NCBI RefSeq assembly: GCF_002999335.1
Contig: NW_020312546.1
Span: 124,001-188,000, forward strand
Length of the DNA stretch: 64,000 nt
Source of the DNA: Cyclospora cayetanensis
Taxonomy: Eukaryota; Apicomplexa; Conoidasida; Eucoccidiorida; Eimeriidae
Reading direction: 5' to 3'
Shown: one piece after another, positions 35,612-49,900 of the stretch
Position numbering within the stretch: the first letter of the stretch is position 1
How the letters are laid out: each line of letters starts with the position of its first letter
The notes under the pieces: generated by a model
What the model was told of the DNA's origin: nothing
Databases searched by the model: none
Seen by the model: the letters and a program-made list of their open reading frames with translations, nothing else
Position numbers and translations under genes: made by a program

Positions 35612-38600
35612 ATGGCGTCTCTGAAGCGTCAGATTCGGCAGCTGCTCTTGCCGGGAGCAGTTGCTGGGCTGCTGCTGGGGGCAGCAGCAGAGGCGCGCCG
35701 ATCCTTGCAGCAGCAAGCTCCTCTTGAACCCTTCCAGCAGCAGCAGCACAATCATCCTCATCCTCAGCAGCAGCAAAATAGTCTTCATCAGCAGCAGGAA
35801 GAAGAGCATGAACAACTCGACGCAGCACTCCTCCCCGCAACAGAGTCTTTCGAAGAGGCAAAGGCAATGGCAGTGCCTGCTGGCCTCTCGGGAGCATCTC
35901 TCCTGCAGACGAGTTCACTGGCAGAAGCGCAGCAGCCGATGCTGCAGATGCCAATAACGCAGCTGGCATACCCTTCACCACCCCAGCAAAACTCTAATAT
36001 AGTCCTCCAGCAACAGCAACAACAACAGCAACAGCAACTTCTGCAGCTTGGGCAACAACAACAGCAGCTGCAACAGCAACAACAGCTGCAACAGCAACAA
36101 CAGCAGCTGCAACAACAACAACAGCTGCAACAGCAACAACAGCAGAGAGCCGCCGATCAGTCTAGCCTTGCGCTTCTAGAGGCTGAGAAGGCGGCAATCG
36201 ATTTGCAACTCGCTGCAGCTGCTGGTGGGGGGGTTTTGGCGTTGCCTTCTTTGGGGGAGCTGAGTGTAAGCGCGCCGTCGTTTCAATCACCGCTAACTGC
36301 GAAGGCTCCAAGTCTGCTCCCAGGCTTGCAGGTACTGCAGCAGGCAGACGAACCTCCAGGAACTGCACTAGGCCCTTTGAGCGTGCCGCTTCCCTCGTCA
36401 GGGGGGCCCCTACCAAGCCTAGACATGCCGTCTTCAGTGCCGCCTAACGCTCCCCAGACGATCCCCCAAGTGGTCGCTTCCACCATAGAGAGCCCTACGG
36501 AGACGGAGAAGCAGCCGGAAGATTCGCAAGCCGCGTTGCAGCAGGAGCAGCTGACGCGTAGAAGCACCGGTACGACCACCTCGCAAGAGACGATGCCTTG
36601 GCAAGGCGCCACGCCGTCTGCTCAGATGCAAGAGCAGCAGCAGCCACAAGGGCAGCAAGAACTGCAGCCACAAGGGCAGCAACAGCAGCTGCAGCAGCAG
36701 CTGCAGCAGCAGCAGCAACAGCTGCAACAGCTGCAACAGCAGCTGCAGCAGCAGCTGCAGCAGCAACAGCAACAGCTGCAACAGCAGCTGCAACAGCAAC
36801 AGCTGCAGCAACAGCAACAGCTGTCTAGTGGAGCCGGCTCTGCAGGTAATTTGTCTCAGCAACAGCTGTCTAGTGGAGCCGGCTCTGCAGGTAATTTGTC
36901 TCAGCAGCAGCCGCCTTTCCCGTTACAGCAACAGCAGCAGCAACAGCAATTCATGTCGCCGCTGCCGCCTCCGCAGGGGCAGCAGCAGGGGGAGCAGCCT
37001 GGGTGTTCAGTCAATCTGCAGGCATGCGGTGGCAATGGTAAGCTGTCGCTAGCTTAGAAGGCAGTCTTGAGTGTAGTGCGTGCTGTTTATGGCGGCTTCC
37101 GTAGGATAGGTCGGCAGACGCTTACTTGCAGGGGGTATAACTGTGACTGCTGCTGCTGCTGAACAGTGGCGCTTCTTGCAAGTTCACGAGCTGGAACGGT
37201 GTACGTATGTGTATATGTGTGCGTTTTTCATGCATGGATGTATACGGAGAAATCTGTATATATACACATACATATGTGTGGATGTGCTTATACATATGCG
37301 CTTTTGAAATGCGCTTGCCGCGCATCTCTGTCTACCGTCTCTCGCGTGGGGTGCATGCTATGTTTCTGCTGCTGCAGCCGACTTCGAAGCAGCAGCATTG
37401 GCGTATGCCGCAAAAGCCGGACCCCGCAGTTGCCAGGAAGTGGCAGCGCGTCTTGCCTGCATTGCTCTTAGCAAAGCAGACGAGCTGAAGGGCAAGGGTG
37501 CCCTGATCCTCACAGATGCTGTGAGTTTTCGCAGTATGAAGGGGATGCGGTTTGTTCTCGGGGTGTCGCTTTGTGCAGGAGCTGGCACCCTTTAGAGGCT
37601 TTGACGCGCTCTATGGATGCCATGTAGACTTGCGATTCCCTTTTTAAAAGAAGAGCTTTAAACTGCGCGCCTTATTCCCTAAAAGTTTTTGTTTTCTCAA
37701 GAGGTTTCAGCTGTGTCGAATGCTTTGCATGACTGCTACCGCCCCGGTGTACGTACAGGTGTATGAATGTGTATTCGGATTGTGGGTATGAATATGTCGG
37801 ATGTGAAAATGTGTGTTTCGTGTGTGAATGCGTATATCTATATAAATATATTTGTGTAAATGTGTTTTATTCATGAATATGTGTGAATCTCTCTCATGTG
37901 TGTCCGTGTGTATGGGCCCCTGTCCTCTGCAGGGTGCACTAACGCTCAAGATGACGGAAGCCAGCTGCTCTGCAATTTCGAGTGCTTGTGGCGGCCCTCT
38001 TCCTGCCGCTGAGGGATCCTCGGAAGCTTCCACAGCCGCAGGATCGTTATCGACGACAGCAGCAGCGCCTGTAGGAGCTGCTCTTGCAGCTCCAAACCCA
38101 GCCTCTGCTGCGCTTCTTACGGCCGCATTAAGCCCCTCGAATCTGCAGGTCTCCCCAGCAGCAGCAGGAGCACCTGAAGCTCAGGCTGCCGGCGCTTCCT
38201 TTACCGAGGTTGAGCAGAAAATGCGGCAGCAGCTGCGTGCGAATCTCCGGGTGCGGCTGGGGGCGAAGGCAGCTGCACAGGCCATGCAGCAGATCAGTCT
38301 GCAGCAGGGTGTGCAGCGAGAAACAGAACGTGCCCTCCAAAGCATGATCAGCGGAGGGGTCTCTGCAGCTGCCACTCCACAGTCGCTGGCACAGGCTACC
38401 GCTGACTTAGCTGCTGAGCTCGCCAGAGCAGCGGCAGCAGAAAACAGTGCGATGCAGCTGACAGAAGACAGGGAAACAGCAGAAGCAGAAGCACCTGCGG
38501 CGGATGCACAACCAGAAGACGCAGCAGCAGCAGCAGCAGAGGCCAACAACCCAGTGGCCGTTTCTTCCTCAGCAGAACCTGCCTCTTTACCGGCAGCCGA

Positions 38601-38856
38601 AAGCTCTTCAGTCGATGACTTCGATCGGGCAAACGCAGCAGCAGCTCAGTCTGCTGTATCGGGGCTTGCCCATTTAGGTATAGAGCCAGTCGGAGCGAAC
38701 GCATGCGGTCTCGCCGTATCTGAACTTCCAGAGGGATTTCCGCTTGCAGGGGGTACCACTAGCAGCAGTCTCATGATTGTAGAGGCAGACTCAGACGACC
38801 AGGCAGTTCCTCTGAGTCTAGACGCGGCTCAACCAGCGGCGCAAGCCTCAGCCTAA
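35612..38856 (+). CDS. Secreted Gln-rich and Ala-rich protein, function unknown
   Basis: Three exons in phase: 35612-37037, 37378-37520 and 37933-38856, giving 830 residues. The N-terminus is a signal peptide (basic MASLKRQIRQ, hydrophobic LLLPGAVAGLLLGAAAEA), so the product should enter the secretory pathway. Residues about 35-460 are dominated by Gln runs, with a 15-residue unit (QLSSGAGSAGNLSQQ) present twice in tandem. A cysteine-containing segment follows across the exon joins (NLQACGGNADFEAAAL; GPRSCQEVAARLACIAL; MTEASCSAISSACGG) and is the only part that looks like a folded domain. The rest is Ala/Ser-rich with one helical patch (VEQKMRQQLRANLRVRLGAK). Start chosen for the signal peptide. 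No family recognised. Confidence 0.7.
36001..36945 (+). repeat. CAG/CAA repeat tracts and 45-base tandem duplication in coding sequence
   Basis: Several polyGln tracts (36001-36150, 36630-36820, 36905-36950) plus two tandem copies of a 45-base unit at about 36818-36907. All are in frame in the secreted protein. Confidence 0.85.
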
Positions 38857-40981
38857 GCAGAAGCGCAGCAGCAGCAGCCACACACACCGCCTGGTGTTAA
38901 GGCGTTGCTTTCGTTGTGCTTAACTAAGGAGCCAGCAACGCACTGTAGGAAGAGGCTTCTTTACGATCGAAGACGGACGAAACGAACATCCAGCGCCAGC
39001 AGCGAGCCTCCAAACAGCAAGTAGGAGTACAAGTAGCTCCACCACCACCACCAAACGACCATCATCGCCACCAAACGACCGCTACACAACAGCTCGCGAA
39101 GCCTCTCACGCCTCTTTGCACCCTTGAAGGCACACAAAGGAGCAGCGTGCATGCATAACAGACGTCTCTTAGCTTCCCTGATGGCTCAGATGCAAGGCGT
39201 CATCGGCTCGGGGGGAGTCGAACGGCGTGCTGCCCTGCGTTTGCAGCCGGAGAGCGGAGCGTCGGCGAGGCGGAGGGGGAGAAGGGGGGCAGAGAGGGAA
39301 GAGACGTAGATCCAAACAGAAACGTTCCCAGACGGAGGAGAGTGCCTAGGCTGCAGTAGGGATAGCGGAGGATGTCTTAGGCGCTTCGAAGGTAACTTAG
39401 AGTGCAGCTACTTTCTCAGTCATGGTGTCTTCTACTAGTCAGTCATCCTTTGTCTATATTTCCATCTGTGTGTGTATATTTAGCCGAACCATACATGTCT
39501 TAGCATCGCGGTCCGCTTTCGCCATGTCTTCCTTCGTTTGCAAACCTCGTCGTTGGCGCCCTGTGCAACTTGATGAATTCGAGTGACGGGGAAGCGTCTT
39601 TTGTTTGCATGGTATTCTGGGTGTTCCCCGCATGTGTGTTGTATCATTTATTCATAATCTCTTGCAGTCGCACTCTCTAGGGCTAACTGGCCAGCTAGCT
39701 GCTTGTCTGCCTACCTGCTCGCTTGCCTGTCTGCGGGGGGTTCCTCTGCGTCTGCATCAAAAAAGATGGCTGCAGGCAGACACACTGGTAGGACGCGCAG
39801 GGAACACGAGCTGCAGTTGTAGGAGCCGCAGGCGTTAGACATAGCAGCCTTCACCGCCTGAAATTCTCTAGCTCACGAAAACTGGTGAAGGAGGGTGGGG
39901 TACCTCCATTTGCTGTGTAGCAGCAGGATTATTAGGCTTTCCTTTCTCCGCGAGAAAGCCTAAGCGACAATTAAACAACGCGGATACAACCAAACTGTGT
40001 CTTCCCTAGTGCATTCGGTTTTCTTCCTGATTGGTGCGTCGAATGGCAGCTAGGCATTAGCAGTGAGTGCAGTTTCTCTCTGCCTCCCCATCTGTGGCGA
40101 AGATCGGGGCAGGCAGGCAGGCGGGTGGGCTGACGTGCTTTTCGCGTGAGGCTGCTCTGGTAGAAATATATTGTGCGGAAACAACAAAACGGCAAAAGCG
40201 ATGCTCAGCCTTTGCACAGCCCGGTGGAAGCGCGACTGACGAGAATGTTCATACAGATACCCGCATATCTACGTCGACAATGGCGATCTCTTTCTTGACT
40301 GAATAAAGTTTCCAAGACACCCAACAGCTTTTGAAGTGTTTTGGAGCCCTAAGGCACAGCCGCAGTTCCTGCAGACTTCACACGCCACCGCATGTAGTAC
40401 TGTCCAGCTGCGCAGAATCTAGTGGCTTTTCTCTCCTTTTTGCTAATTTTTTTTTGTGCTGTCACCTCTTCGCACATCCCGCATGGATTCAGGCACATCG
40501 TGTTTCGCTTATTTCTCGTCATTCCTCGCTCTAAAATGCATATTTCTGAATCTCCCCTGTGTTGATTTAGCCATTATCAAAAACTGCAATGGTCTTGTCG
40601 TAGATAAACAAAATTCGAAACGAAAAAATTGGACCTGTGTCCATGTACTTCTACAATGGGATTGGACCCTAAAACCAAACAAACAACGCATTCGGACGGG
40701 TGTTACTGTCACAAGACCATCGTCACTTTCCATTTTGATAAGCTGCTTGCCGTATTGTTTATTGAACTTGTGGTTGGCTTTGTTGTTTTCGCGGGAGTAA
40801 GGTTCGATGACACCCCTTCCGAAGAAGCATCTGCGTGGAACCGCAGATGCTTGGCTTGTTCTAATCTTTGAAATGATCTTTGCTCCACCTGTTCTTGCTT
40901 CTTCTTCCTCCCTATGAGTGATCGCTCTTCCCTTTGAATCGGCAGTAAGATGACGGAACAAGCAAGGAGGAAGCGCCTGGG
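38857..40981. other. Convergent intergenic region
   Basis: Gap between genes ending toward each other. It contains a hairpin with 10-base perfect arms (TTAGGCTTTC/GAAAGCCTAA) at 39932-39963 and a T9 run near 40449. No coding exon supported. Confidence 0.5.
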
Positions 40982-43900
40982 CTAAGGCGCAGCACGAGCG
41001 GGAGGTGTGCCGCTCGCGTTGGGGATAAGTGCTGTCACCTCATTACTGTCTCTCCAGTTGACGCCAGTGTCGGAGATGCGCTGCCAGAACCCCGAGTTGG
41101 ATCGCATTTGAGTCAAGCAAACCTGGAAGGAATACCACGCACGATAATGCATAGCAGAGCACAGCATGAAGCCAAGCCAAAAAACAGTAAAACAAACGAT
41201 TTATCAGGAAACCTCTGACTGAGGCAGAGTAATTGAAAGTGATGATGGAAAAGAGCAGAAATCAGAGCGAAACGGCCAGGTAGACTAGGAAATGCTAGAG
41301 AAAATGTCTGAAACAATCGGCGTTTATGAGGAATGCGAAAACTAAAATGAGGTTAGAAGTATGCCACCAGACACGGAAGCCAGCTTCCAACGTGAAACCA
41401 GCGTCCAAAAGAATGCCACGCAAACGAAAAGAAAGACCCTTCCAGGAGTTGCACTCGAGGTTTTTTGCTCGATGAAAGCCCCTTTCACTTAAACGCCTCC
41501 TATCCGTCGAAACACAAGTAACTGGAAGAGCGCAGAACTGCGTGGAAGTGTTGTTCAACAGTAAAGCAGCACTCGAGGAAGCGCCTAAAGTGCCATGTTC
41601 ATGTCGCTGTACCCCAAGAATAGCGCCAGAAGCATCCGCCTGCTCCAAGGTTTCGAAAAGTGGTTGGCATATTAAGCGGATGAAGCCGATCTGACTTTTC
41701 GGCACATCTGTTGTTTGTTCGTTGCAAACGGGAGAAATGGGCAGGCCAAGTTCTAATTCTTGTGCGCCCTGAGAACACGCATTGCAGAGTGGCTAATGCG
41801 GCTGAGTGATCATGATGAAGGAAGCGGGGAGCAGCTCAAGAAACGTTCCGCAAAAGGTGGATCACAAAAATGCACGAATGCCGTCCACCGGTTTCGCCGA
41901 AAGGAAGCGAGGAGTGAGCGCGCAGTGAAAGAAGGCTAACAGCGATGACCACGTGCGACATGACGCTGCAGGGGAGAAGCCAAGGAAAAATCTCTAATCC
42001 GCATGAAAGTCTATTTTCCATAGAGAAAGAGAGAGAGAGAGGGAAAGCCGCTCATGCACACATGAAGGAGCGCAAAAGAGACCTTCGCAGTGAGGAGAGA
42101 CGACAGAAAAGTGCTGAAAATGCCCCCATGAAGAAGTTGCGCAGACGTGACAGAAAAACCGGAAGGCGAAAACTCTGAATCCATGAAAACGTCTGAACGC
42201 GAAGCAAAGAGATGGACAAACCTGAGAAAAAAACTCCTTCATCAGGGCGCGAGACCACTTGTAGTGCTGCTCCCAGTTCACCGCAGAATGTCTGCAAACA
42301 AAGACATGTATTTGAGATCTGCTGCTTGCGGTGCGAATGCTGCTCATGACCAGAATGGAGCAATTGTAATCCTCTCGACCTACCCGATATCGGCGCATCT
42401 AATGCAAGCCTTTGCAATCATCCAGCAATCTGTTGAAGTATCTTCTCCAATGGCTTTACGATCTGCCTCCTCTGTTGCAACGTCTGCGTTTGCCATTCGG
42501 GAGACCGTCGATTGCATGACTTGCATGCGCAACTTGAATCGCGTGAGAAAGTCGAAATGCGAGGCCAAGTCCGTTTCTAAAACCAGCTCGACTATGGCTG
42601 CGCGCTCGGACTGCAGATATGCGCATACGCATGCAGACATAATATATATATATATAGACACACATATATACACACGTACGCATACATACTCGATGAGATA
42701 GAGAGGTGATGGAAGCCAAGAGAAAGCGGGATAGAGAAGGAAGTATGGGAGGAAAACGAAAAAAAGAGAATGTTTCGTAGAAGCTGCATCTGGCAGGTAG
42801 GCTTCTCACAGAGAGAACAGCAAGACCCCAAAATATGAACCCCCCTCATACCTTGTACTGGTCGGCGGAGAGGTGTTCTAAGATGTTCGCCGCTCCATTG
42901 GAATAGAATAGCATTGTGCGAAAAGCCACGGAGACGTGAAAATTCTCCAGTACTGCCTGCAAAGTGTACAGCACGCAAGACCACCGTGGAATTCTGAACT
43001 GGAGGGAACGCACAACACAGCGTCTACAGGAACGCCAAAAAGACACGAGCAAGCGTCCTTGTGTTTCGCAAAAGGACGGGAGCCAGCCAATCCCTTTTTG
43101 GTGATTGTTCGACCCTTAGTTCTATTCAGGGGCATGCGTGGTGAAGGCAGTTCTTTACCCTGTCATTATATGTAATGGCTAGGGGATGATTGGAGTTGAT
43201 AAGAAGAGAGTTATTCACGCCGAAGTGGCCAACATCATGCACCAAGGCAGAAACAACGACCGCCAGCTTCTGTAAGGGGGTTAGTCTGAAGGGTCGAGGC
43301 GGGAGCCCAATGCGGTGACAACAAACAGCCAAGCAGATGGCAAAAATATATTAATATGTACACACGCATGCATACTTACATGTACATATATATGTATGTA
43401 TACATATACATATATACATACATATACATACACACATACATGTACATATATACACACATGCATCCATACACATACATACATACATATACATACATATACA
43501 TACGTACATACATGTACATACATACATGTACAAACATAGATGTACATACATACATACACACATACACATATATACATACAAACATACATACATACACATG
43601 CATACATACATATACATGCATACATACATATACATCCATACATACATATACATACATACATATACATGTATACATATATATATACATATATATATATATA
43701 TATGTATACATGCCAAGTGGCTCCTTCCACGTCCTATTCATCCGGAGATATGCAGCAGTTCACTGACACCAGCGAAAAGACAGAGAAAGACAGTCTAAAC
43801 CCCTCGAGGCAAGGAAGGCACCAACTAGAAAGGCCTCATTTTGCACCGCCGAGCTTTGTTTCGCAGCTTTGCATGGCAAGGGAAGCAGTCACGAAGAAAA

Positions 43901-46900
43901 AGACGTGGAAACGCAAGTGAGGAAGGCACTCCCCAATAGTTCAAAGTTTGTTTTTCTACTTGCACCACCCACCATGCCCTAGGTTTCTGATTACGATCGT
44001 GCAACTGAAAATACGCTGGCTCTCTCGCTTGCTAGCTTGGAAATTGTTGACCCTTTTCTGCGAGCAGTCCTCGTTTTGTACCTTTCAGTTTTTAATGTGC
44101 GGTTCGTTCATGGGCGTTCTTTTTTCGAGAGCTTGCAGCAGCTCCTGGCTACAGTTTTTGAACTCGCAAGAAAGGTTTGCTTACACGTTCCAGCATGCGG
44201 TATGGCGAAGAAGCCAGACATTTAGATGGGCTACAGTTCCAGCATGGCGCTCGTTGTGATACGGAGTTTTCCGATATCTGCGCATCAGGCGAACGTCGAC
44301 AGACAGCGAAAAAACGCAAGGCAGACGTCGGTAAAACAGCGGCGCTTTTGCATGCAAGAACGCTCTGGATCTTTTCTGCAAAGACTACTTTTTTGGACGT
44401 TTAAAGAGCCTAAATGCCGAGTGTTCTGTGAGGAAACAGCGAGCGCGCCAGACATGCAGGCCTGACTGTGCATCCCCTGCAGCGGTACCGAATGCAAAGC
44501 TCTCTAACGAAGGTTGACCATTTGCTGTCATCGACAGGGATAGCGTCTGAGTCACTCAGGAAAGCCCTGAAACGCACAAGAAATCCTCGAAAAAAGCCGC
44601 AGGTTTTTATGAGTCAAGAACGACGTTGTGCTCTTGCTGGCAGGGTGGTGGCGAAGGCGCAAGCGTTCTTATGGCAGCGCGTCTGCGCGCTGCTCTACGG
44701 CGAAATCAGCGCTGTGAACACTCCGCAATCATGAACATCATCGTGTAGCCGACAGCAGTGGACGCATGCGTTTGCAAGACAACAGCCCCGCCTTCCCCTG
44801 TTCGGGCGGGGCAGGCAGAAATCAGAAAGCCGCTGACCTTCTGAGCTGGAAGCCGACGGAAGGCAGGACGTTGCCTTTGGTCATGTCGGAGAGGAGGTAG
44901 ACGTTCAGATTCCAGTTTCTTCCGATTTGCGCGAGCAGGGAAATCAGAGGATCATGGGGACCCTCTGCTCCATTGAGGCTTTGCTTTCTTGAATGCGGCG
45001 CCGCCGACGACCCTAAGTCTTTGAGGATAATTCCCCTTTGCATACTTTTCTTCCTCGCTGCAAACGTGCGCGAGTTACGGGAGCCTCCGGCCAGATTCAG
45101 TTCAAATTGCTCGCTTTCAGAGGGCGGGCATGGCGCATCCTGGAATTTTATGAGTAAATCATTGATAAAATGGCTGTTCGAAGAGATAAACGCGCAACAG
45201 TCGGGGGGAAAAAGCCATGAAGGTGCCTCTAAAAGAAATCACGGATCCACGCGCTGACACACACGACACGTAAGGGCGGCTGGGAAGGAAAAAAAGTTCT
45301 CGGCATCAAGGCGTGTGCAAAAGAAGCACTTATCATGAAGCACAAGCGGTCGCCCCTAGCGTGTTTCAATGTGGGTAGCGCCTGCATTCATCTCCTATGC
45401 AAGAAATCGATACGGCCGAAACTGCAGTGTATGTACACTTCGGGAAGGCTGGACCCAGGAGAGGGTTCTTCGGAACAAGAAGCGCGAAGAAGCAGGTCGA
45501 CGTTGCGGAAAGAGCGCGCAATAAATGAAATACGATGAAGGAAAACGGCAGAAGAGAGGCGGAGGAAATGAGGGAAAGGGGAAGGGGGAGCCTTAGAATG
45601 CCGTGAAGTTTGGTCTCAACAGCAACGCCACGGCCAAGATGGGGAGCTAGTGCAACGAGAACAGTCCTATTCACCTGCATTTGTTTCTCCTTTTAGGGTC
45701 GATCGTAGAGATTTCCATCGTTTGTATTGTGCTGACGCCTGCAGGAAGACGTATAAAACAGCAACTGAGAGCAAATGCATGTCTATCAAAATAGGCACGC
45801 GCAATCATAGAGGCGGTGGCTATGGAAAGAAGAAGGGCAGGGAGGTAGGCAGGTTAGCAGGTCAGCAGACACCAGATACAAAGAAACCAGGCGTAGCGCA
45901 AGCCTCGAGAAAGTGCATTTCCTATCGAGCTGTGGGTACTAGAAGAGGAAGCAATGGAGGCCGTAGTAAAAGCAAACACATAGAAAACGCCAACCAATAG
46001 TGCCGTTGGGAGGCAGGAGTAGCGGAGAGGTGCCTACTGGATCGTCTCCCCAGAATCAGAAAATCTCCGCTTCGCTTCCGGTACTGCGCTGCGAAGCCAA
46101 AAAATACCAAAACACAAGACAGCGGAAAAAAGGCGGAGGCTCAGCAGCAGCAGCCCACCACGATAGATATATATAGACGGAAGAGCAGTGCTAGCGAGAC
46201 AGTGGCTGCTTGAGATGCCCCCGTCTGACAGCGTCTTTAAAGACGAAAAACGAGCAACCGCTGCACTCAGCGACAACGCGATCCGTACGGGTTACGTGGT
46301 TTTCTCGCAGCGCTAAGTGAGAAGAATCAGAACTTGAAGCATCGGAATGACGGTGAAGAGAGCTTCTCCGGGATTCCCCTGCCTCTCTCTCCCGATGATG
46401 AGCATCTTCTTAAGCGCAAGGGACATACATATACACACATACACGCAGCTACACACGCATTGATACGAAAACATTCATGGAGACATATAGCTACATGCAT
46501 AGATGCACATACTATACATACATACAAACATACACGTACATTTCCACATAATACACATACATTTCCACTTAATACACATACATTTCCACATAATACACAT
46601 GCATTTCCACAAAATATGCATGCATTTCCACATAACATACATACATTTACACATATGTCTACACATTAATTTACACATATATTCACACATACACGTACAA
46701 ACACACATATACACATACATATTCACTTGCATATACCCAGAGAAAGTGCACATGGCCTTGCGCATGGCGACTAGGCATGGTTTTTATGAAGCAAGTAGGC
46801 AAAAAAGGCGGGAGGCGGTTAAAACAACAAACTCCGGATTCGGAATCTAGGTAATTGCCGCTTCGTGCCGTCTTCTTTTCAGCGTCTCTATCTTTCTTCT

Positions 46901-49900
46901 GAGTGCTGTCTCTTCCCCCCTTTCCAATGCCCGCTGACTCCCCTCCTAACCGCCGGGCGGTGTCTGTGAGATGCTCGCCTTTTTTCGCGCTCGCGGAGTC
47001 TTCGGCTGTTGCATGCGTTGCCGGAAGCTTACTAGGACCTCTCGGCATTTGTGTATAGACAGCCCACGCATGCGCAGATCCGCTTAGGGGATCTACAGGC
47101 CTCTGATCGTCCAGGTGCGAGAGGCATAGCTGCGCTTGAACCAGCGCAACCAGCACCTGCGAAATGGTGCCTTCAAGGTGCGTGATATCCTTTGGAAAAG
47201 CCAGCTTTACTTCACGCAAGGAAGCCTAAGACAATCCCCGCAGAGTGCAGCAGCGGTAGGAGAAGTAGGCGGGGTAGGGGAGAAAGGCCAGGAATACATA
47301 TATGTATATACATATTTGTATATGTCTCCAAATTCTTGTATATATATATGTATATATACAAGAATTAGCTGTAGATAGAGGGGTAGATGTGAAGACACGA
47401 GGCAGAGAGAGAAGCGCAGCGTTTCGGAGGTTCAAATGCCATATAGTTCATAAACGTGTGCGGCAGGCTGTCTCTCTCCCCGAGTGCGACGAAACGCGAG
47501 CAGCCAAACAGACAGGGCGATGGGGGGTTTAGAGGGGATGGGGGCATGTGCCTTAAAGGAAAGTGAGGCCAGATGCGCATTAGAAGAAAAGCAGGCTGGT
47601 AGAGCTTAGGCAGGGAAGAGAGACGGACGGCTAAATATACCCCTTGCTCCTAATCCCTACACTTGTGCGATCACGGCTGACATCCGCGGAAATTCGCGGC
47701 AGTATTTTCTTTCAGCAGCAGCAGTTTCTTTCGGCAGTGTAAAAAAACCAGCAGCAGTGTCGGTAGCACTTTCTTTCAACGGTTTCTTTCAGCAGCAGCA
47801 GTAGTAATATCAGCAGCAGCAATAGTAATATCAACAGCAGCAGTAGTAATATCAGCAGCAGCAGTAGTAATATCAACAGCAGCAGTAGTAATATCAGCAA
47901 AAGTAATATCAGCAGCAGCAGCAACAACAGTAATATTAACAGCAGCAGCAGCAAGAGTAATATCAGCAGCATATGCTGACGGCTGTGTTTCTACGGAGAG
48001 ACACACACACCTCAGCCGTTGCAATGCAGTGGAAGAGTTCCCCCAACGGCGAATGTTCTACCAAAGCTGCCGCTTGCTTCCTTATGCCTGCCATGTCTTT
48101 ATCTGCCTGAGCGAAAAAGACTCGGGGGGCAAGACGTTCAACAAAGTTCAAAGAGACGACAGACAGACCACGAAAACAAGAGGCAGGGAGGGCACACGCA
48201 GAGAGGCACAGAGAGAGGCACAGAGAGAGGAACGGAGAAGGCAGCGACGACTGCAAAATCACGGCAGACTGTCTGCAGACAGTGGAAGGCGGCCAGCACA
48301 AGGGGTAACATTTGCATGCATGCAGGGAGGAAGAAAGAAAGGAGGGGGGGACAAAAAGAGAAAGCGAGGGCACATACAAAAATCCAATGCGCTAGAGATC
48401 TCGATCAACGCATAGCAGTGCCACGTGACACTTGAATAACAGACACGAATGCAGAAAACTTGCCGGCATAAGCGGCTGTACACCCACCTGCCGCATCATG
48501 GAAAAGCGATGGCGAGAAGAGATATGTGCACTGCGGATTGTAAGGCATGCAACCAGCAAGAACGTCAACACCGACAAACAAAGGAAAAAGCAGTTGACTG
48601 CCCCCGCTGCAGCACACAGAGGAAGTCCACACACTCTGCTGCACCTTCTTGAAAGGACTGCTGCCTTTCTTTCTCCTCATGTAGCCGCCGCAGCTGCACA
48701 AATTTCTACCAAATTGTTGCATGCTTATTTTTTCTTCTGTATCTCTTTCTCTCTCTGTGTATGTATGTGTGCATGTATACACATATATAGGTGTGTGTGT
48801 GTGTGTGCATGTATATGTATATGCATATAAAGGTGTGCAGGTGTGTGTGCATGTATGTGTATATATACATATATAGGTGTGTATGTGTGTTCTGTGCGCC
48901 GAAAAATATATATATATATATATAGGTGTGCATGCGTGCATGTATATGTATGTATAGATAGGTGTGTATGTGTGTTCTGTGCGCCGAAAAAAAAGTATAT
49001 ATATATATATATATATATATAGGTGTGCATGCGTGCATGTATATGTATGTATAGATAGGTGTGTATGTGTGTTCTATGCGCGGAAAAAATGTATATATAC
49101 ATATATATGTGCATATACATATATACATATATGTGTTTCCGTAACTTTGTATGCGTCTGTGTGTGCGCATCGCTGCCTCTGGAAGGCGAGTCAGAACGCT
49201 TCATGCAGCCAATGCTGCTGTGAGGAAATCATGGGGAAGACCCTCATGCCACCCCTCTTTTGCGGGCATATATATATATATATGTCGCATTGTTGAGGAG
49301 TGTAAGAAATGAGGAAGAAGCCTGCCTGCTAAGGATATTTGCTGAAAAAGTCTGTGCCTCACGCTGGCGCTTGCTGGGTGGAAGCAAGAAAGCGATAGCC
49401 GTCCACCACGTGGCAATCCAAAGGCAGAAGACGAGCACTGAGAGGTAGGGAACTGCAACCGCATAGGCTGCAATAACAAGAAGAAGCGGCTGTGAGGCTG
49501 ATATGATCGAATCTCTTCTTGCAAATAGGGTAAAATCAAAGGCCAGTGAGTGTCCAAGCAGAAACTCCGATATCTGGCGCGTGCGGCTTCCTGATGCATG
49601 CAACCAAAACAACAGACAGAGAGAGAGAGTGAGAGAGAGAAGCAGCAGCAACACAACGGCGTCCATCGCATGCCTGTGTGTATGCACTATGCATGTATGT
49701 ATGCAATATGCATGCGGCAGCGGGCAGACAGAGAGAGAGGGGGAGAGAGAGAAAGAGAGAGAAAGAAAGATAGAGAGAAAGAGAGAAAGAGAGAGAAAGA
49801 GAGAGAAAGAGAGAGATAGAGAGAAAGATTATCACGCGGCGTGCAGGAAGGAGCACGCAAAAAAGAGGGAAAAGCAGCTGTTGTGTATGGCAAAGCCAAA

